Origin: Parasphingopyxis marina
GTDB lineage: Bacteria; Pseudomonadota; Alphaproteobacteria; Sphingomonadales; Sphingomonadaceae
Direction: 5' to 3'
DNA: 64,000 bases
NCBI RefSeq assembly: GCF_014237875.1
Contig: NZ_JACJVJ010000002.1
Span: 372,001 to 436,000, forward strand
Part shown: positions 1-9,500 of the stretch, in pieces
Layout: each line of letters starts with the position of its first letter
Numbering within the stretch: position 1 is the stretch's first letter
Notes under the pieces: generated by a model
Databases searched by the model: none
What the model was told of the DNA's origin: nothing
Seen by the model: only the letters and a program-made list of their open reading frames with translations
Position numbers and translations under genes: made by a program

Positions 1-800
1 GCGGCGGCACCGAGGTGATCCATGTCTCGATGAACCGGGCCGAGGTCGATCCGGTCTATTTCCCGCAGATCGAGCTGATCGGCGATATCGCCAACGCGAT
101 CTGGCAGATCAAGGAAGACATCCTTCCCCAAGGTCACTGGAATTTCGACAAGATGCTCAAGGCGCACGCCGCGGAAGTGGAACATACGGCCACGCTCGAC
201 GACGATATGCGCTTCCCCATCTATCCGCCGCATCTCGTGAAGGCCGTGCGCGAAGCGATGCCGGCCGACGGCATCATCTGCCTGGACAATGGCGTCTACA
301 AGATCTGGTTCGCGCGCAACTATAATGCCCGCCAGCCCAATACCGTGCTGCTGGACAATGCGCTGGCGACGATGGGCGCGGGCCTGCCCTCGGCGATGGG
401 ATCGGCGATGGTCTATCCGGACCGCAAGGTGATGGCGATCTGCGGCGATGGCGGTTTCATGATGAACAGCCAGGAGATGGAGACGGCGGTTCGCCTCAAG
501 CTCAACCTCACGGTGCTGATTCTGCGCGACGACAGCTATGGCATGATCCGCTGGAAACAGGCCAATATGGGGTTCGAGGATTACGGCCTCACCTTCGGCA
601 ATCCCGATTTCGTGAAATATGCCGAAAGCTACGGTGCCCATGGGCATCGTGTCGAAAGCGCCGACCATCTCGAAGAGCTGCTCGTCACCTGCCGCGACAG
701 CGAGGGCGTGCATCTGATCGACTGTCCGGTCGACTATTCGGACAATGACCGCATCCTCAATCACGAAATCAAGGAATTGAGCGCAAATTTAGCACTTTAG
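1..800 (+). CDS. Acetolactate synthase-like TPP-dependent enzyme, C-terminal part (5' end outside window)
   Basis: The reading frame is open from base 3 to the TAG at 798-800, so this is the last ~265 residues of a protein that normally has about 550. The thiamine-diphosphate/Mg-binding motif is clear: GDGGF begins near base 443 and is followed by the NSQEME helix and the strand ending DDSYGMI, as in the C-terminal PP domain of acetolactate synthase, glyoxylate carboligase and related enzymes. The family joins two 2-oxoacid or aldehyde units in the cytoplasm. Which substrate this member uses cannot be decided from the fragment; it could be catabolic rather than the biosynthetic IlvB. A 134-base gap separates it from the cytochrome operon, so co-transcription is uncertain. 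Confidence 0.85.
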   Translation, partial: GGTEVIHVSMNRAEVDPVYFPQIELIGDIANAIWQIKEDILPQGHWNFDKMLKAHAAEVEHTATLDDDMRFPIYPPHLVKAVREAMPADGIICLDNGVYKIWFARNYNARQPNTVLLDNALATMGAGLPSAMGSAMVYPDRKVMAICGDGGFMMNSQEMETAVRLKLNLTVLILRDDSYGMIRWKQANMGFEDYGLTFGNPDFVKYAESYGAHGHRVESADHLEELLVTCRDSEGVHLIDCPVDYSDNDRILNHEIKELSANLAL

Positions 801-885
801 GCGGTTAAGCGGCGTGGTGAACGCTTGCAAGGCAGCGCCAGAACGAACATAAGTTGCGCAATAAAGGGGTCGCAAGAAATTCGGG

Positions 886-902
886 GGGCGCTTTAGGCGC
901 CC
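886..902. terminator. Perfect 6-bp stem with 5-base loop upstream of the cytochrome operon
   Basis: GGGCGC, loop TTTAG, GCGCCC. It lies between the end of the acetolactate-synthase-like gene and the first cytochrome gene. No T-tract follows, so it may be a weak or Rho-assisted terminator or a structured leader. The intergenic stretch 801-934 otherwise shows no clear promoter consensus. Confidence 0.3.
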
Positions 903-934
903 ATTATGGTCGGCAACCGCGCCAGGGGAGATTT

Positions 935-2329
935 ATGGCGGGGAAAGCGAAGTGGGCGATCGGACTGGCGGCGCTGGCGGCGATTGCCGGCTTTTCCGTG
1001 GGTATAGGCCAGGGCGCCGATACGCCCGCGGTCGCCGCGCAGACATCGTCGAACACCCATGTCGGCGTAGCCAGCTGCGGCGGAACCACCTGCCATGGCC
1101 GGCAGGAAGCCGATGGCGCGGTCGTGCGGCAGGACGAGCTTATGCGCTGGCAGGAACCCTCCAGCGCCACCGGGTCGCACAGCCGCGCCTTCGCCATACT
1201 CACCAATCCCCGGTCTCAGCGGATCGCCAACCGGCTCGGCATCGGCAACGCCTCGAGCGCGCCGATGTGCCTGGGCTGCCATACCGATTACGTTCCCGCC
1301 ACCCAGCGCGGGCCGCGCTTCCAGATGTCCGAAGGCGTGGGCTGCGAAGCCTGTCATGGCGGCGCGGGCGGCGGCGATCGCGGCTGGCTGGCCAGCCATT
1401 ATGCGGTCGGCAACACCCATAGCCGCAATGTTTCGCGCGGCCTTTACCCGCTCGACAATGCCCGGGCGCGCGCCTCGCTGTGCCTCAACTGCCATTTCGG
1501 CAGCGCCAGCGAAAACCAGTTCGTCAATCACCGGATCATGGCCGCCGGCCATCCCCGCATCGTGTTCGAACTCGATCTCTTTTCCACGCTCCAACAGCAT
1601 TGGGACGAGGATGGCGATTATGCGCGCCGCAAGGGCCGTACCAACCATGTGCGGATGTGGGCGGTCGGCCAGGCGACGGCGCTCGAACGCTCGCTGACCC
1701 TGTTCCAGAACCAGCGGCTGGGCACCGAAGGGCTATTCCCCGAATTCTACTTTTTCGATTGCCACACCTGCCATCGCCGGATCTACGACAACCCCAATGC
1801 GCAGCCGACCGGGATGCCGAACCCCGGACGCCCGATCCCGAGCGGCTTCCCGGCCTATCAGGACGAGAATATGATCATGCTGTCGGCCGCCGCGCGCGTC
1901 ATCGCGCCGGGCGTCGCCGCCGACTTCGATCGCGACAGCCGCGCGTTCCACGGCGCCATGGCACAGGGGCGGAGCGCCGCGCTGGAGGCCGCCGCCCGGC
2001 TCCGCGCCAGCGCCGGCCGGCTTGGCGACGCCTTTGCCGGGGCCAGCTTCACCCGCGACCAGAGCTTCGCGATCATCGACGCGGTCGCCAGCGGCGCGAT
2101 CGCCGAACGCTATACCGACTATGAGGGCAGCGTGCAGGCGGTGATGGCGACCGACACGTTGCTCAACGCGCTCGTCAGCCAGGGCACGGTCAACGAGAGC
2201 GCGGTCGGCGGCATCCGCGCCGATATCAACGCGGCCTATGCCGCGGTGCGCGAGCCCAATTCCTACCGGCCCACCGAATTCCGGGCGGCACTCGGCCGCG
2301 CGGCCGCTGCGATAAGGCGCCTGAGATGA
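935..2329 (+). CDS. Periplasmic multihaem cytochrome c (four CXXCH plus one CX4CH)
   Basis: A 464-residue protein. The start at 935 is preferred over an upstream in-frame start at 854 because GGGGAG sits four bases before it and it begins an N-terminal hydrophobic helix (residues 7-24, after K4 and K6) ending in an AXA-like site near residue 35, indicating Sec export. Covalent haem sites: CX4CH at 48-54, then CXXCH at 112-116, 137-141, 183-187 and 276-280. Scattered extra histidines (for example in the AAGHP motif near 203-207) could be axial ligands. The haem-rich N-terminal 290 residues are followed by an alanine-rich helical region. The layout resembles cytochrome c554-type tetrahaem proteins, but the partner is unknown. 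The stop overlaps the next start (ATGATG), indicating translational coupling. Confidence 0.88.
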   Translation: MAGKAKWAIGLAALAAIAGFSVGIGQGADTPAVAAQTSSNTHVGVASCGGTTCHGRQEADGAVVRQDELMRWQEPSSATGSHSRAFAILTNPRSQRIANRLGIGNASSAPMCLGCHTDYVPATQRGPRFQMSEGVGCEACHGGAGGGDRGWLASHYAVGNTHSRNVSRGLYPLDNARARASLCLNCHFGSASENQFVNHRIMAAGHPRIVFELDLFSTLQQHWDEDGDYARRKGRTNHVRMWAVGQATALERSLTLFQNQRLGTEGLFPEFYFFDCHTCHRRIYDNPNAQPTGMPNPGRPIPSGFPAYQDENMIMLSAAARVIAPGVAADFDRDSRAFHGAMAQGRSAALEAAARLRASAGRLGDAFAGASFTRDQSFAIIDAVASGAIAERYTDYEGSVQAVMATDTLLNALVSQGTVNESAVGGIRADINAAYAAVREPNSYRPTEFRAALGRAAAAIRRLR

Positions 2330-4314
2330 TGCGTTCCGGCAAGATTACCGCGCTGCTAACGGCAAGCGCGCTCGTCCTCGCCTCCTGCGGCGGCGGTGGC
2401 AGCGGCGGCACACCCGGCAACACCCAGGGCAATCCCGCACCGCCCCCGCCGCCCCCGCCGCCGGGATCGACCCAGCTCTACGACGTCCCTGCCCAGCGAT
2501 CCCTCTCGGCCGCGGACGTTCAGCGCGTGATCGCGCAGGCCGCGGGCGAAGCGAGCGCGCGCGGGCTTCCCGTGGTGATCGCGGTCGTCGACCGGGTCGG
2601 CAATGTGCTCGCCGTGTACCGGATGAACGGCGCCAACGAGGCGCTAAACATCCCCGCCCCGCCCGGCACCAATTTCGATCTTCAGGGGCTTGCCTTGCCC
2701 GCCCCCGCCGCGCGCGCGGGCGCGATCGCCAAGGCGATCACCGGCGCCTATCTCTCTTCGGGCGGCAACGCCTTTTCCACGCGCACGGCGAGCGAGATCG
2801 TCCAGCAGCATTTCCCGCCCGCGCCGACCACGGTCGGGCTGGAATCCGGGCCGCTGTTCGGCGTGCAGTTCAGCTCCCTGCCCTGCTCCGACCTCGCCCG
2901 CCGCTTCACCGGCGGCATGGGCCCGAGCGCGCTGATCGGGCCCAAGCGCACGCCGCTCGGCCTGTCCGCCGATCCCGGCGGTTTTCCGCTCTACCGTAAC
3001 GGCGTCGTTGTCGGCGGCGTCGGGGTGATGGGCGACGGCGTTTACGGCTTCGACCCCAACCGGCTCGACAATGACAATGACGACGAGGAGGCGATCGCGC
3101 TCGCCGCGACAAACGGCTTCACGCCGCCCGCCTCGATCCGCGCCAACCGCATTCCGGTCGACGGGACGACGCTCAAATATAGCGATGCGTCGACCGGCGA
3201 TTTCCAGAGCAATCCGGATGCGCCGCCCGCCTTTGGCTCGATCGCGGGTATGCTGGTCGACGTGCCCGGCTATTTCATGGCAGCAGGCGGGATCGTCGCC
3301 GGCACCGCCTATGGATCCGAAGCCTCGGGCATCCGCGCCTCGACGGCAGCCGAATTCTCGATCCGCGACGCGTTCGTGCTGTCGAACGGATCGGGCACCA
3401 ACCGCTTCCCGATCCGCGCCGCGACCGACGGGGCGGACGTCACGCAGCCGCTGACGGCGGCGGAAGTGACGGCGGTGCTCGAAGAGGCCTTTACCGTCAT
3501 GCAGCGCGCGCGCGCGCAAATCCGCCGCCCGCTCGACAGCCGCGCCCAGGTGACGATTTCGATCGTCGATACCCATGGCGAGGTGCTGGGCATCGTGCGC
3601 TCGCCCGACGCGCCGATCTTCGGCACCGATGTGTCGCTGCAAAAGGCGCGCACCGCGACCTTCTTCTCGGGCGCCCAGGCCGGCAACCTGCTGCTCGCCA
3701 ATACCGATGCCGGCGTTCCGGCCTTCGTGCCCGCGCTGCGCACTTTCCTGAACGATCCCAATGCGCTGACCGGCACCTTCGCCTTTGCCGACCGGTCCGG
3801 CGGCAATCTTTCGCGCCCCTATTTCCCGGACGGCGAAGTCGGCCGCCCCAACGGGCCCCTGTCGCGCCCGATCGACAGCTTCAACCCCTTCTCGACCGGC
3901 CTGCAATCCAACCTGATCGTCGGCAACATAATCCAGCATGTCGGCTTCATCTTCGGCATGAACCCGGACACGCCGGCGCGCTGCACGGCGATGCCGGATG
4001 TCGCGCCGGGCCAGAACCCGCTGGAAAACGGCATCCAGATCTTCCCCGGCTCGGTACCCATCTATCGCGGCAATGTGCTGGTCGGCGGCATCGGCGTGTC
4101 GGGCGACGGTATCGACCAGGACGACATGATCAGCTTTCTCGGCGCGCATAATGCGTCGGTACGGACCGGCACCATCAACAATGCCCCGCCGGAAATGCGC
4201 GCCGACCGGATCGTCGTGAATGTCGGCGGCAACAATGTGCGGCTGCGCTATGTCAACTGCCCGTTCGCGCCGTTCCTCGACACCGACGAGAACAATGTCT
4301 GCCAGGGACTGTAA
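2326..4314 (+). CDS. Lipoprotein with two GlcG/HbpS-like domains
   Basis: A 662-residue protein starting inside the stop of the preceding cytochrome gene. A lipoprotein signal ends in the lipobox LASC (Cys21), followed by a Gly-rich and then a Pro-rich linker (about residues 22-46), so it is likely tethered to a membrane on the periplasmic side. Two copies of a GlcG/HbpS-like (DUF336) module follow: the first with VVIAVVD near 84-90 and a GGFP...VGGVGV segment near 219-236, the second with VTISIVD near 410 and PIYRGNVLVGGIGV near 580-595. Characterised HbpS members bind or degrade haem; others are of unknown function. Within a multihaem cytochrome operon a haem-related or redox-accessory role is plausible but inferred. 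The duplicated, lipidated form is unusual for a family normally made of single ~140-residue domains. Confidence 0.8.
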   Translation: MMRSGKITALLTASALVLASCGGGGSGGTPGNTQGNPAPPPPPPPPGSTQLYDVPAQRSLSAADVQRVIAQAAGEASARGLPVVIAVVDRVGNVLAVYRMNGANEALNIPAPPGTNFDLQGLALPAPAARAGAIAKAITGAYLSSGGNAFSTRTASEIVQQHFPPAPTTVGLESGPLFGVQFSSLPCSDLARRFTGGMGPSALIGPKRTPLGLSADPGGFPLYRNGVVVGGVGVMGDGVYGFDPNRLDNDNDDEEAIALAATNGFTPPASIRANRIPVDGTTLKYSDASTGDFQSNPDAPPAFGSIAGMLVDVPGYFMAAGGIVAGTAYGSEASGIRASTAAEFSIRDAFVLSNGSGTNRFPIRAATDGADVTQPLTAAEVTAVLEEAFTVMQRARAQIRRPLDSRAQVTISIVDTHGEVLGIVRSPDAPIFGTDVSLQKARTATFFSGAQAGNLLLANTDAGVPAFVPALRTFLNDPNALTGTFAFADRSGGNLSRPYFPDGEVGRPNGPLSRPIDSFNPFSTGLQSNLIVGNIIQHVGFIFGMNPDTPARCTAMPDVAPGQNPLENGIQIFPGSVPIYRGNVLVGGIGVSGDGIDQDDMISFLGAHNASVRTGTINNAPPEMRADRIVVNVGGNNVRLRYVNCPFAPFLDTDENNVCQGL

Positions 4315-4317
4315 GCG

Positions 4318-6594
4318 ATGGCGGCGGCGCTTCCCCTGATCTATCTGGCGGCGGCCGGCCCGCATGGCGGGCTTCCCGCGGATTTTCTCGAAGCGGCGGC
4401 CGATCCCGATGTCAGCCCGGAAGCCCGCGAACTGGTCGATGCGATCTTCGCGGCGACGGAAAACGGGCAGCGCGACCAGATACTGGAACTCAGCAGCATC
4501 GGCGTGGTGCAGCTGCCGCCCTCGACGTCCCAGGCCGCGCTGTCGGCCGCGCTCGCGGCGGACCCCGTACCCGCGATCCTTGCCGACAACGGCGAAGAGG
4601 AAGCGCTGGCGGTGCTCGAACTGACCGACGCGATGATCCAGCTGGAACTCGAGCTGACGCCGGCGATGGAAGAACAGCCGCTGGAACTGGCAAGCGCGGA
4701 CATTCTCGCTTCGCCGCTCTCGGCCAACCCGATTCCGCTGGCCGCCTCCTTCGCCGTCTATGCGGCGATGCAGAGCACGGGCACGATGCGCCGCCGCGTG
4801 CCGGGCGAGGACGAAACCGGGCTCAACGAGGTTCAGGTCGAGGACGAACGCGAACCCGGCGATGCCGATGACACGCTGATCGAGGGCCGCCGACGCCCGG
4901 GCGTGCCCCAGCAGGACCTGCCCGACCCCGTGACCCAGGAAAATATCGGCGCGGTCCGCGCGCCGCCGCCCCAGGCTTTTCGCGGCGACGAATTTCCGGT
5001 TCCCGATCGCTGGCGGCTCGCCGAGGCGATCGGCGTCCATGAGAACCTGCTCGATCCCTATAACCAGAACACGCTGAAGGGCGATCGGCCGATACCGCTG
5101 CACCGCCTGCCCGACTGGCTGCCGATCAACGGCGACGACTGGTTCCTGGTCCTCAACGCGGTGTCGGACACGGTCGTCGAGCCGCGCAGCTTCCCGACCC
5201 CGGTCGGCGTCCAGACCACCGCGGAACCCGACAGTATCGACGTATTCGGCCAGGGCGACAGCCTCGTGCTCGCGCAGACCTTCATCACCGGTTTCGCGCT
5301 GATCAAGGGCTCGACCGCCTATCGGCCGCCGGATGTCGAATATCGCGTCACGCTTGCCACCCAGTTCAACTATGTCGATGTCAACGAGCGCCGCATCCTG
5401 TTCGTGGAGCCGAGCCGCCCGACCCACCGGTTCGACTGGTTCACGGGCGTCCAGGAACTCTTCATCGACTATCACTTCCGCAACACCTCGCGGCGCTACG
5501 ATTTCGATTCGGTGCGCGTCGGCGTGCAGCCGTTCAACGCCGATTTCCGCGGCTTCCTATTCCAGGACAACCAGCTGGGCGTGCGCTTCTTCGGCACCCG
5601 CGACAATAACCGTTTCCAGTATAATATCGCCGCCTTCACGCGGCTGGAAAAGGATACGAATTCGGGGCTGAACGACCTGTTTTCGACGCCGCGTTCGGAT
5701 TATGTGTTCCACGCCAATCTTTTCCGGCAGGATCTGCCCTTTCCCGGGCTGACGAGCCAGATCAGCGTTACCTACAACATGAATCGGGAACGCAACGACG
5801 TCGAGATCGACGATAACGGCTTCCCCGTGCGCCCGGCGCTGCTCGGATCGTTGCAGGGCCGCGAATATGACGTCGTCTATCTCGGCTATAATGCGGACGG
5901 CCGGATCGGGCGGATCAACCTGTCGGGATCGGCCTATCTGGCGCTCGGCGAGGATCGCAACAGCTTCTTCACCGACCAGCCCGCCGACATCTTCGCCTAT
6001 TTCGGCGCGGCCGAGCTCAGCTACGATGTCGACTGGATGCGGTTCCGGCTTTCCGGGCTTTACGCATCGGGCGACGGCAATCCCTATGACAATACCGAGC
6101 GCGGCTTCGACGCGATCTTCGAAAATCCAATCTTCGCGGGCGCCGACACCAGCTACTGGATCCGTCAGGTCATCCCCTTCGCCGGCGGCGGCCGGGCGGT
6201 CGGCGTCAACGGCCGCAACGGCATCCTCAATTCGCTGCGCTCGTCCAAGGAACAGGGCCAGTCCAACTTCAACAATCCCGGCACCCTGCTGGTCGGCGTC
6301 GGCGCGGATTTCGATATCACTCCGCAGCTGCGGGTATCGGCCAATGCCAACCATTTGTGGTTCGAGGACACGGCAACCCTGCAGGCGCTGCGCAACGAGG
6401 GCAGCGTGCCGCGCTCGATCGGCTACGATCTTTCCGCTTCGGCCATCTACCGCCCGCTCGCCACGCAGAATCTCGTTTTCCGCCTGTCGGGCGCGGTGTT
6501 CGAGGCGAGCGACGGCTTTTCGGACCTTTTCGCCCAGGATCGGCGCTCCGGCACCTATTATTCCGTCCTTTTCAATGCGATATTGACCTACTGA
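4318..6594 (+). CDS. Outer-membrane beta-barrel protein of the cytochrome operon
   Basis: A 758-residue protein. About the first 230 residues are Ala/Glu/Asp/Pro-rich and contain no barrel-like strands. From about 260 to the end, alternating amphipathic strands separated by polar turns, with many Tyr/Phe/Arg residues, end in an aromatic residue (final Tyr), as expected for an outer-membrane barrel. No family was recognised with certainty; alginate-export-type or MtrB-like porins are the nearest idea. The N-terminus (LPLIYLAAAGPHGG) is only a weak signal peptide with no positive n-region. The gene is in the same frame as the preceding lipoprotein, separated only by TAA and one codon. It overlaps no neighbour and is followed after one base by the decahaem gene, suggesting a porin partner for it. 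Confidence 0.72.
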   Translation: MAAALPLIYLAAAGPHGGLPADFLEAAADPDVSPEARELVDAIFAATENGQRDQILELSSIGVVQLPPSTSQAALSAALAADPVPAILADNGEEEALAVLELTDAMIQLELELTPAMEEQPLELASADILASPLSANPIPLAASFAVYAAMQSTGTMRRRVPGEDETGLNEVQVEDEREPGDADDTLIEGRRRPGVPQQDLPDPVTQENIGAVRAPPPQAFRGDEFPVPDRWRLAEAIGVHENLLDPYNQNTLKGDRPIPLHRLPDWLPINGDDWFLVLNAVSDTVVEPRSFPTPVGVQTTAEPDSIDVFGQGDSLVLAQTFITGFALIKGSTAYRPPDVEYRVTLATQFNYVDVNERRILFVEPSRPTHRFDWFTGVQELFIDYHFRNTSRRYDFDSVRVGVQPFNADFRGFLFQDNQLGVRFFGTRDNNRFQYNIAAFTRLEKDTNSGLNDLFSTPRSDYVFHANLFRQDLPFPGLTSQISVTYNMNRERNDVEIDDNGFPVRPALLGSLQGREYDVVYLGYNADGRIGRINLSGSAYLALGEDRNSFFTDQPADIFAYFGAAELSYDVDWMRFRLSGLYASGDGNPYDNTERGFDAIFENPIFAGADTSYWIRQVIPFAGGGRAVGVNGRNGILNSLRSSKEQGQSNFNNPGTLLVGVGADFDITPQLRVSANANHLWFEDTATLQALRNEGSVPRSIGYDLSASAIYRPLATQNLVFRLSGAVFEASDGFSDLFAQDRRSGTYYSVLFNAILTY

Positions 6595-6595
6595 T

Positions 6596-9500
6596 ATGGG
6601 GGGCTGGCTCACACTTCCGCGCATGGCGCTGATGCTCTCTGGAGCCGTGGCGCTGTTCGCGATTCTCGCCGGCCCGATCGTCGCGGCCGGCGGCGAAGTC
6701 GCGATCCCGCGCGACTATGAGGCGGCCGGCGTCCTCGCCGAACCCTCGCCGCGCAACCAGACCCAGGAAGAGGCCGACGCCAAGAGCGCCGGCTGCATGA
6801 GCTGTCACACCAATACCGACGAGCTTTCGATGCATGCGACGCCGGCTGTGATCCTCGGCTGCACCGATTGCCATGGCGGCAATCCGGACGTCGCGCTCAC
6901 CGATCCGGCGCTCGATTTCGACGATCCCGCCTATCTCGCGGTGCAGAACCGCGCGCATGTGCTGCCGCTCTATCCCCAGGCCTGGCACTGGCCGGGCAGC
7001 GCCAATCCGGCGCGCAGCTACACGCTGCTCAACCGGGAAAGCCCGGAATATATCCGCTTCGTCAATCCGTCCGACTATCGCGTCGTGCGCGAAGCCTGCG
7101 GCGCCTGTCATATCGAGGTGATCGAGGCGGCCGAACGCTCGCTGATGGCGACCGGCGCGATGCTCTGGGGCGGGGCCGCCTATAATAACGGCATCCTCCC
7201 CTTCAAAGTCTATATCAACGGCGAGGCTTATACCCGCGACAGCGAACCCGCCGCGCTCGCTTCGCCGCGCACCGCGCCGGGCGAAGACGGCGAAGTCATC
7301 GACCCGCTCGACCAGAGCCGGATCACCGAAGCCCATGCTAATCGCGGCGCCCTGCCCGGCCTCGTCCCGCTGCCGACCTGGCATGTCGTGCCGCCGGGCG
7401 ACATCTTCCGCGTGTTCGAACGCGGCGGCCGCAACATCAACTCGCAATTCCCCGAGATCGGCATTCCCAATATCGGCGGCAACATCCAGCGGCTCGAAGA
7501 GAATGGCCGGCCGGACCTGCGCCAGTCCAACCGGGGCAGCGGCACCGGCCTGCGCGTCTCGATCCCCGTCCTCAACATCCACAAGACGCGGCTCAACGAT
7601 CCCTTCACCTGGTTCATGGGCACGAGCGAACAGCCCGGCGACTATCGCCATTCGGGCTGCGCCTCCTGCCATGTCGTCTATGCCAATGACCGCGAGCCGC
7701 GCCATTCGCTGACCTATTCCCAGTTCGGCCGCGACGGGCAGACGATCACCGTCGATCCGACGATCAACCGGCTGCGCCAGGGCCAGCACCGCACGAATAT
7801 CGAGGGCAATCCGACCGACGAGGATAGCCAGGAGCATGAGGTCGATGTGTCGATGCGGCCCGGCCAGTGCGGCGCGGCCTTCGACCTGCTGGCCCGCCGG
7901 CTGGAGGAACAGGGCATTCGCGGCTCGGGCGGCGGCCATGGCGAGGCCGGCGATCATCACGAAAGCGGCGACGCGCCCCATGATGAGGAGCATGAAACCG
8001 AAGCCCATGACGGCGTCGGCGGCCCCGAAGAAGACGCGGCGCATGGCGAATCGGGCGAAGTGCCGATGGAGCTGCGCGAGCGCGGCCATCCGCTGCGCCA
8101 CGCCTTCACCCGCGCGATCCCGACATCGCAGTGCATGAGCTGTCACATGCACCAGCCCAACGTCTTCCTGAACAGCTTCCTCGGCTACACGATGTGGGAC
8201 TATGAGAGCGACGCGCCGCTGATGTGGCCGCGCGAACAGGTCTACCGCACCGCCGAGCAGATGTTCGCGATCCTCGATCGCAACCCGGAAATGGCGTCGG
8301 TGCGCGGTTGCTGGGGCGATATCGACTTTGTCCGCAACGTGACCGACCTCATAAATCCGCAGGCGCGCAACACGCAGTTCGCCGACTATCACAGCCATGG
8401 CTGGAACTTCCGCGCCATTTTCCGGCGGGACCGGGAAGGCAATATGCTGGACGAGGACGGCAATATCCTCGATCCCGACGATCCCGAGCTGTTCCGGCGC
8501 GAAGGCGAAGGCCAGTTCGTGGAGGTCGGCACGAATCCGGGCCGCGCCGTCCATATGATGGATATCCATGCCGAACGCGGCATGCAGTGCGCGGATTGCC
8601 ATTTCGGACAGGATAGCCATGGCAACGGCCTGATCTATGGCGAAGTCGCGAGCGCGATCGAGATCGGCTGCCGCGATTGCCACGGCACCGCCGACGAATA
8701 TCCGACGCTGCGGACGTCCGGCCCGGCCGCGCCGCCGACCGGCAATAACCTGATGCTGATGCGCAACCCGGACGGCCAGCGCCGCTTCGAATGGATGCGC
8801 GACAATGCGGGGCGCCGGATCCTCGTCCAGCGCTCGATCATCGATCCCGATCTCGAATGGGAAGTGAGCCTTGTCCGCGACAGCGTCGACCGCACCCATC
8901 CCGATTTCAACGAGTCCTCGGCGCGCGCCAAGCTGATGGGCCGCAGCGGCGCGGAAACCGGCGTGTTCGAATTCGGGCCCGGCGTTGCGCCCGAAGACCG
9001 CGCCCATCCCGACGACGAGATGGCGTGCTTCACCTGCCATCTGAGCTGGACGACATCGTGCGGCGGTTGCCACCTGCCGATCGAGGCCAATGCGCTCACG
9101 TCCAGCAACCATTATGACGGCATCCAGAGCCGCAACTTCGCGACCTATAATCCGCAGGTCGCGCGCGACCAGATGTTCCAGCTCGGGCGGCATGGCGACA
9201 CGCGCGGCAACATCATCGCCCCGGTCCGCTCCAGCTCGGCGCTGGTCCTGTCCTCGACCAACATCAACCGCGAACGCATCTATGTGCAGCAGCCGCCGAT
9301 CTCCGCATCGGGCTATTCGAGCCAGGCCTTTGCGCCGCATTTCCCGCACACCGTGCGCCTGACCGAGACCAAGACCTGCACCGATTGCCATCTGAGCCAG
9401 GAGAACAACAACAACGCGATCATGGCGCAGCTGCTGCTGCAGGGCACCAACTTCGTGAACTTCGTGGGCCTCAACGCCTGGGTCGGCGAAGATCAGGGCT

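Noticed and set aside
2644-5475. A 943-codon minus-strand open frame
   Set aside because: It is antisense to the lipoprotein and barrel genes, is rich in Arg/Asp/Gly typical of shadow frames, and shows no domain.
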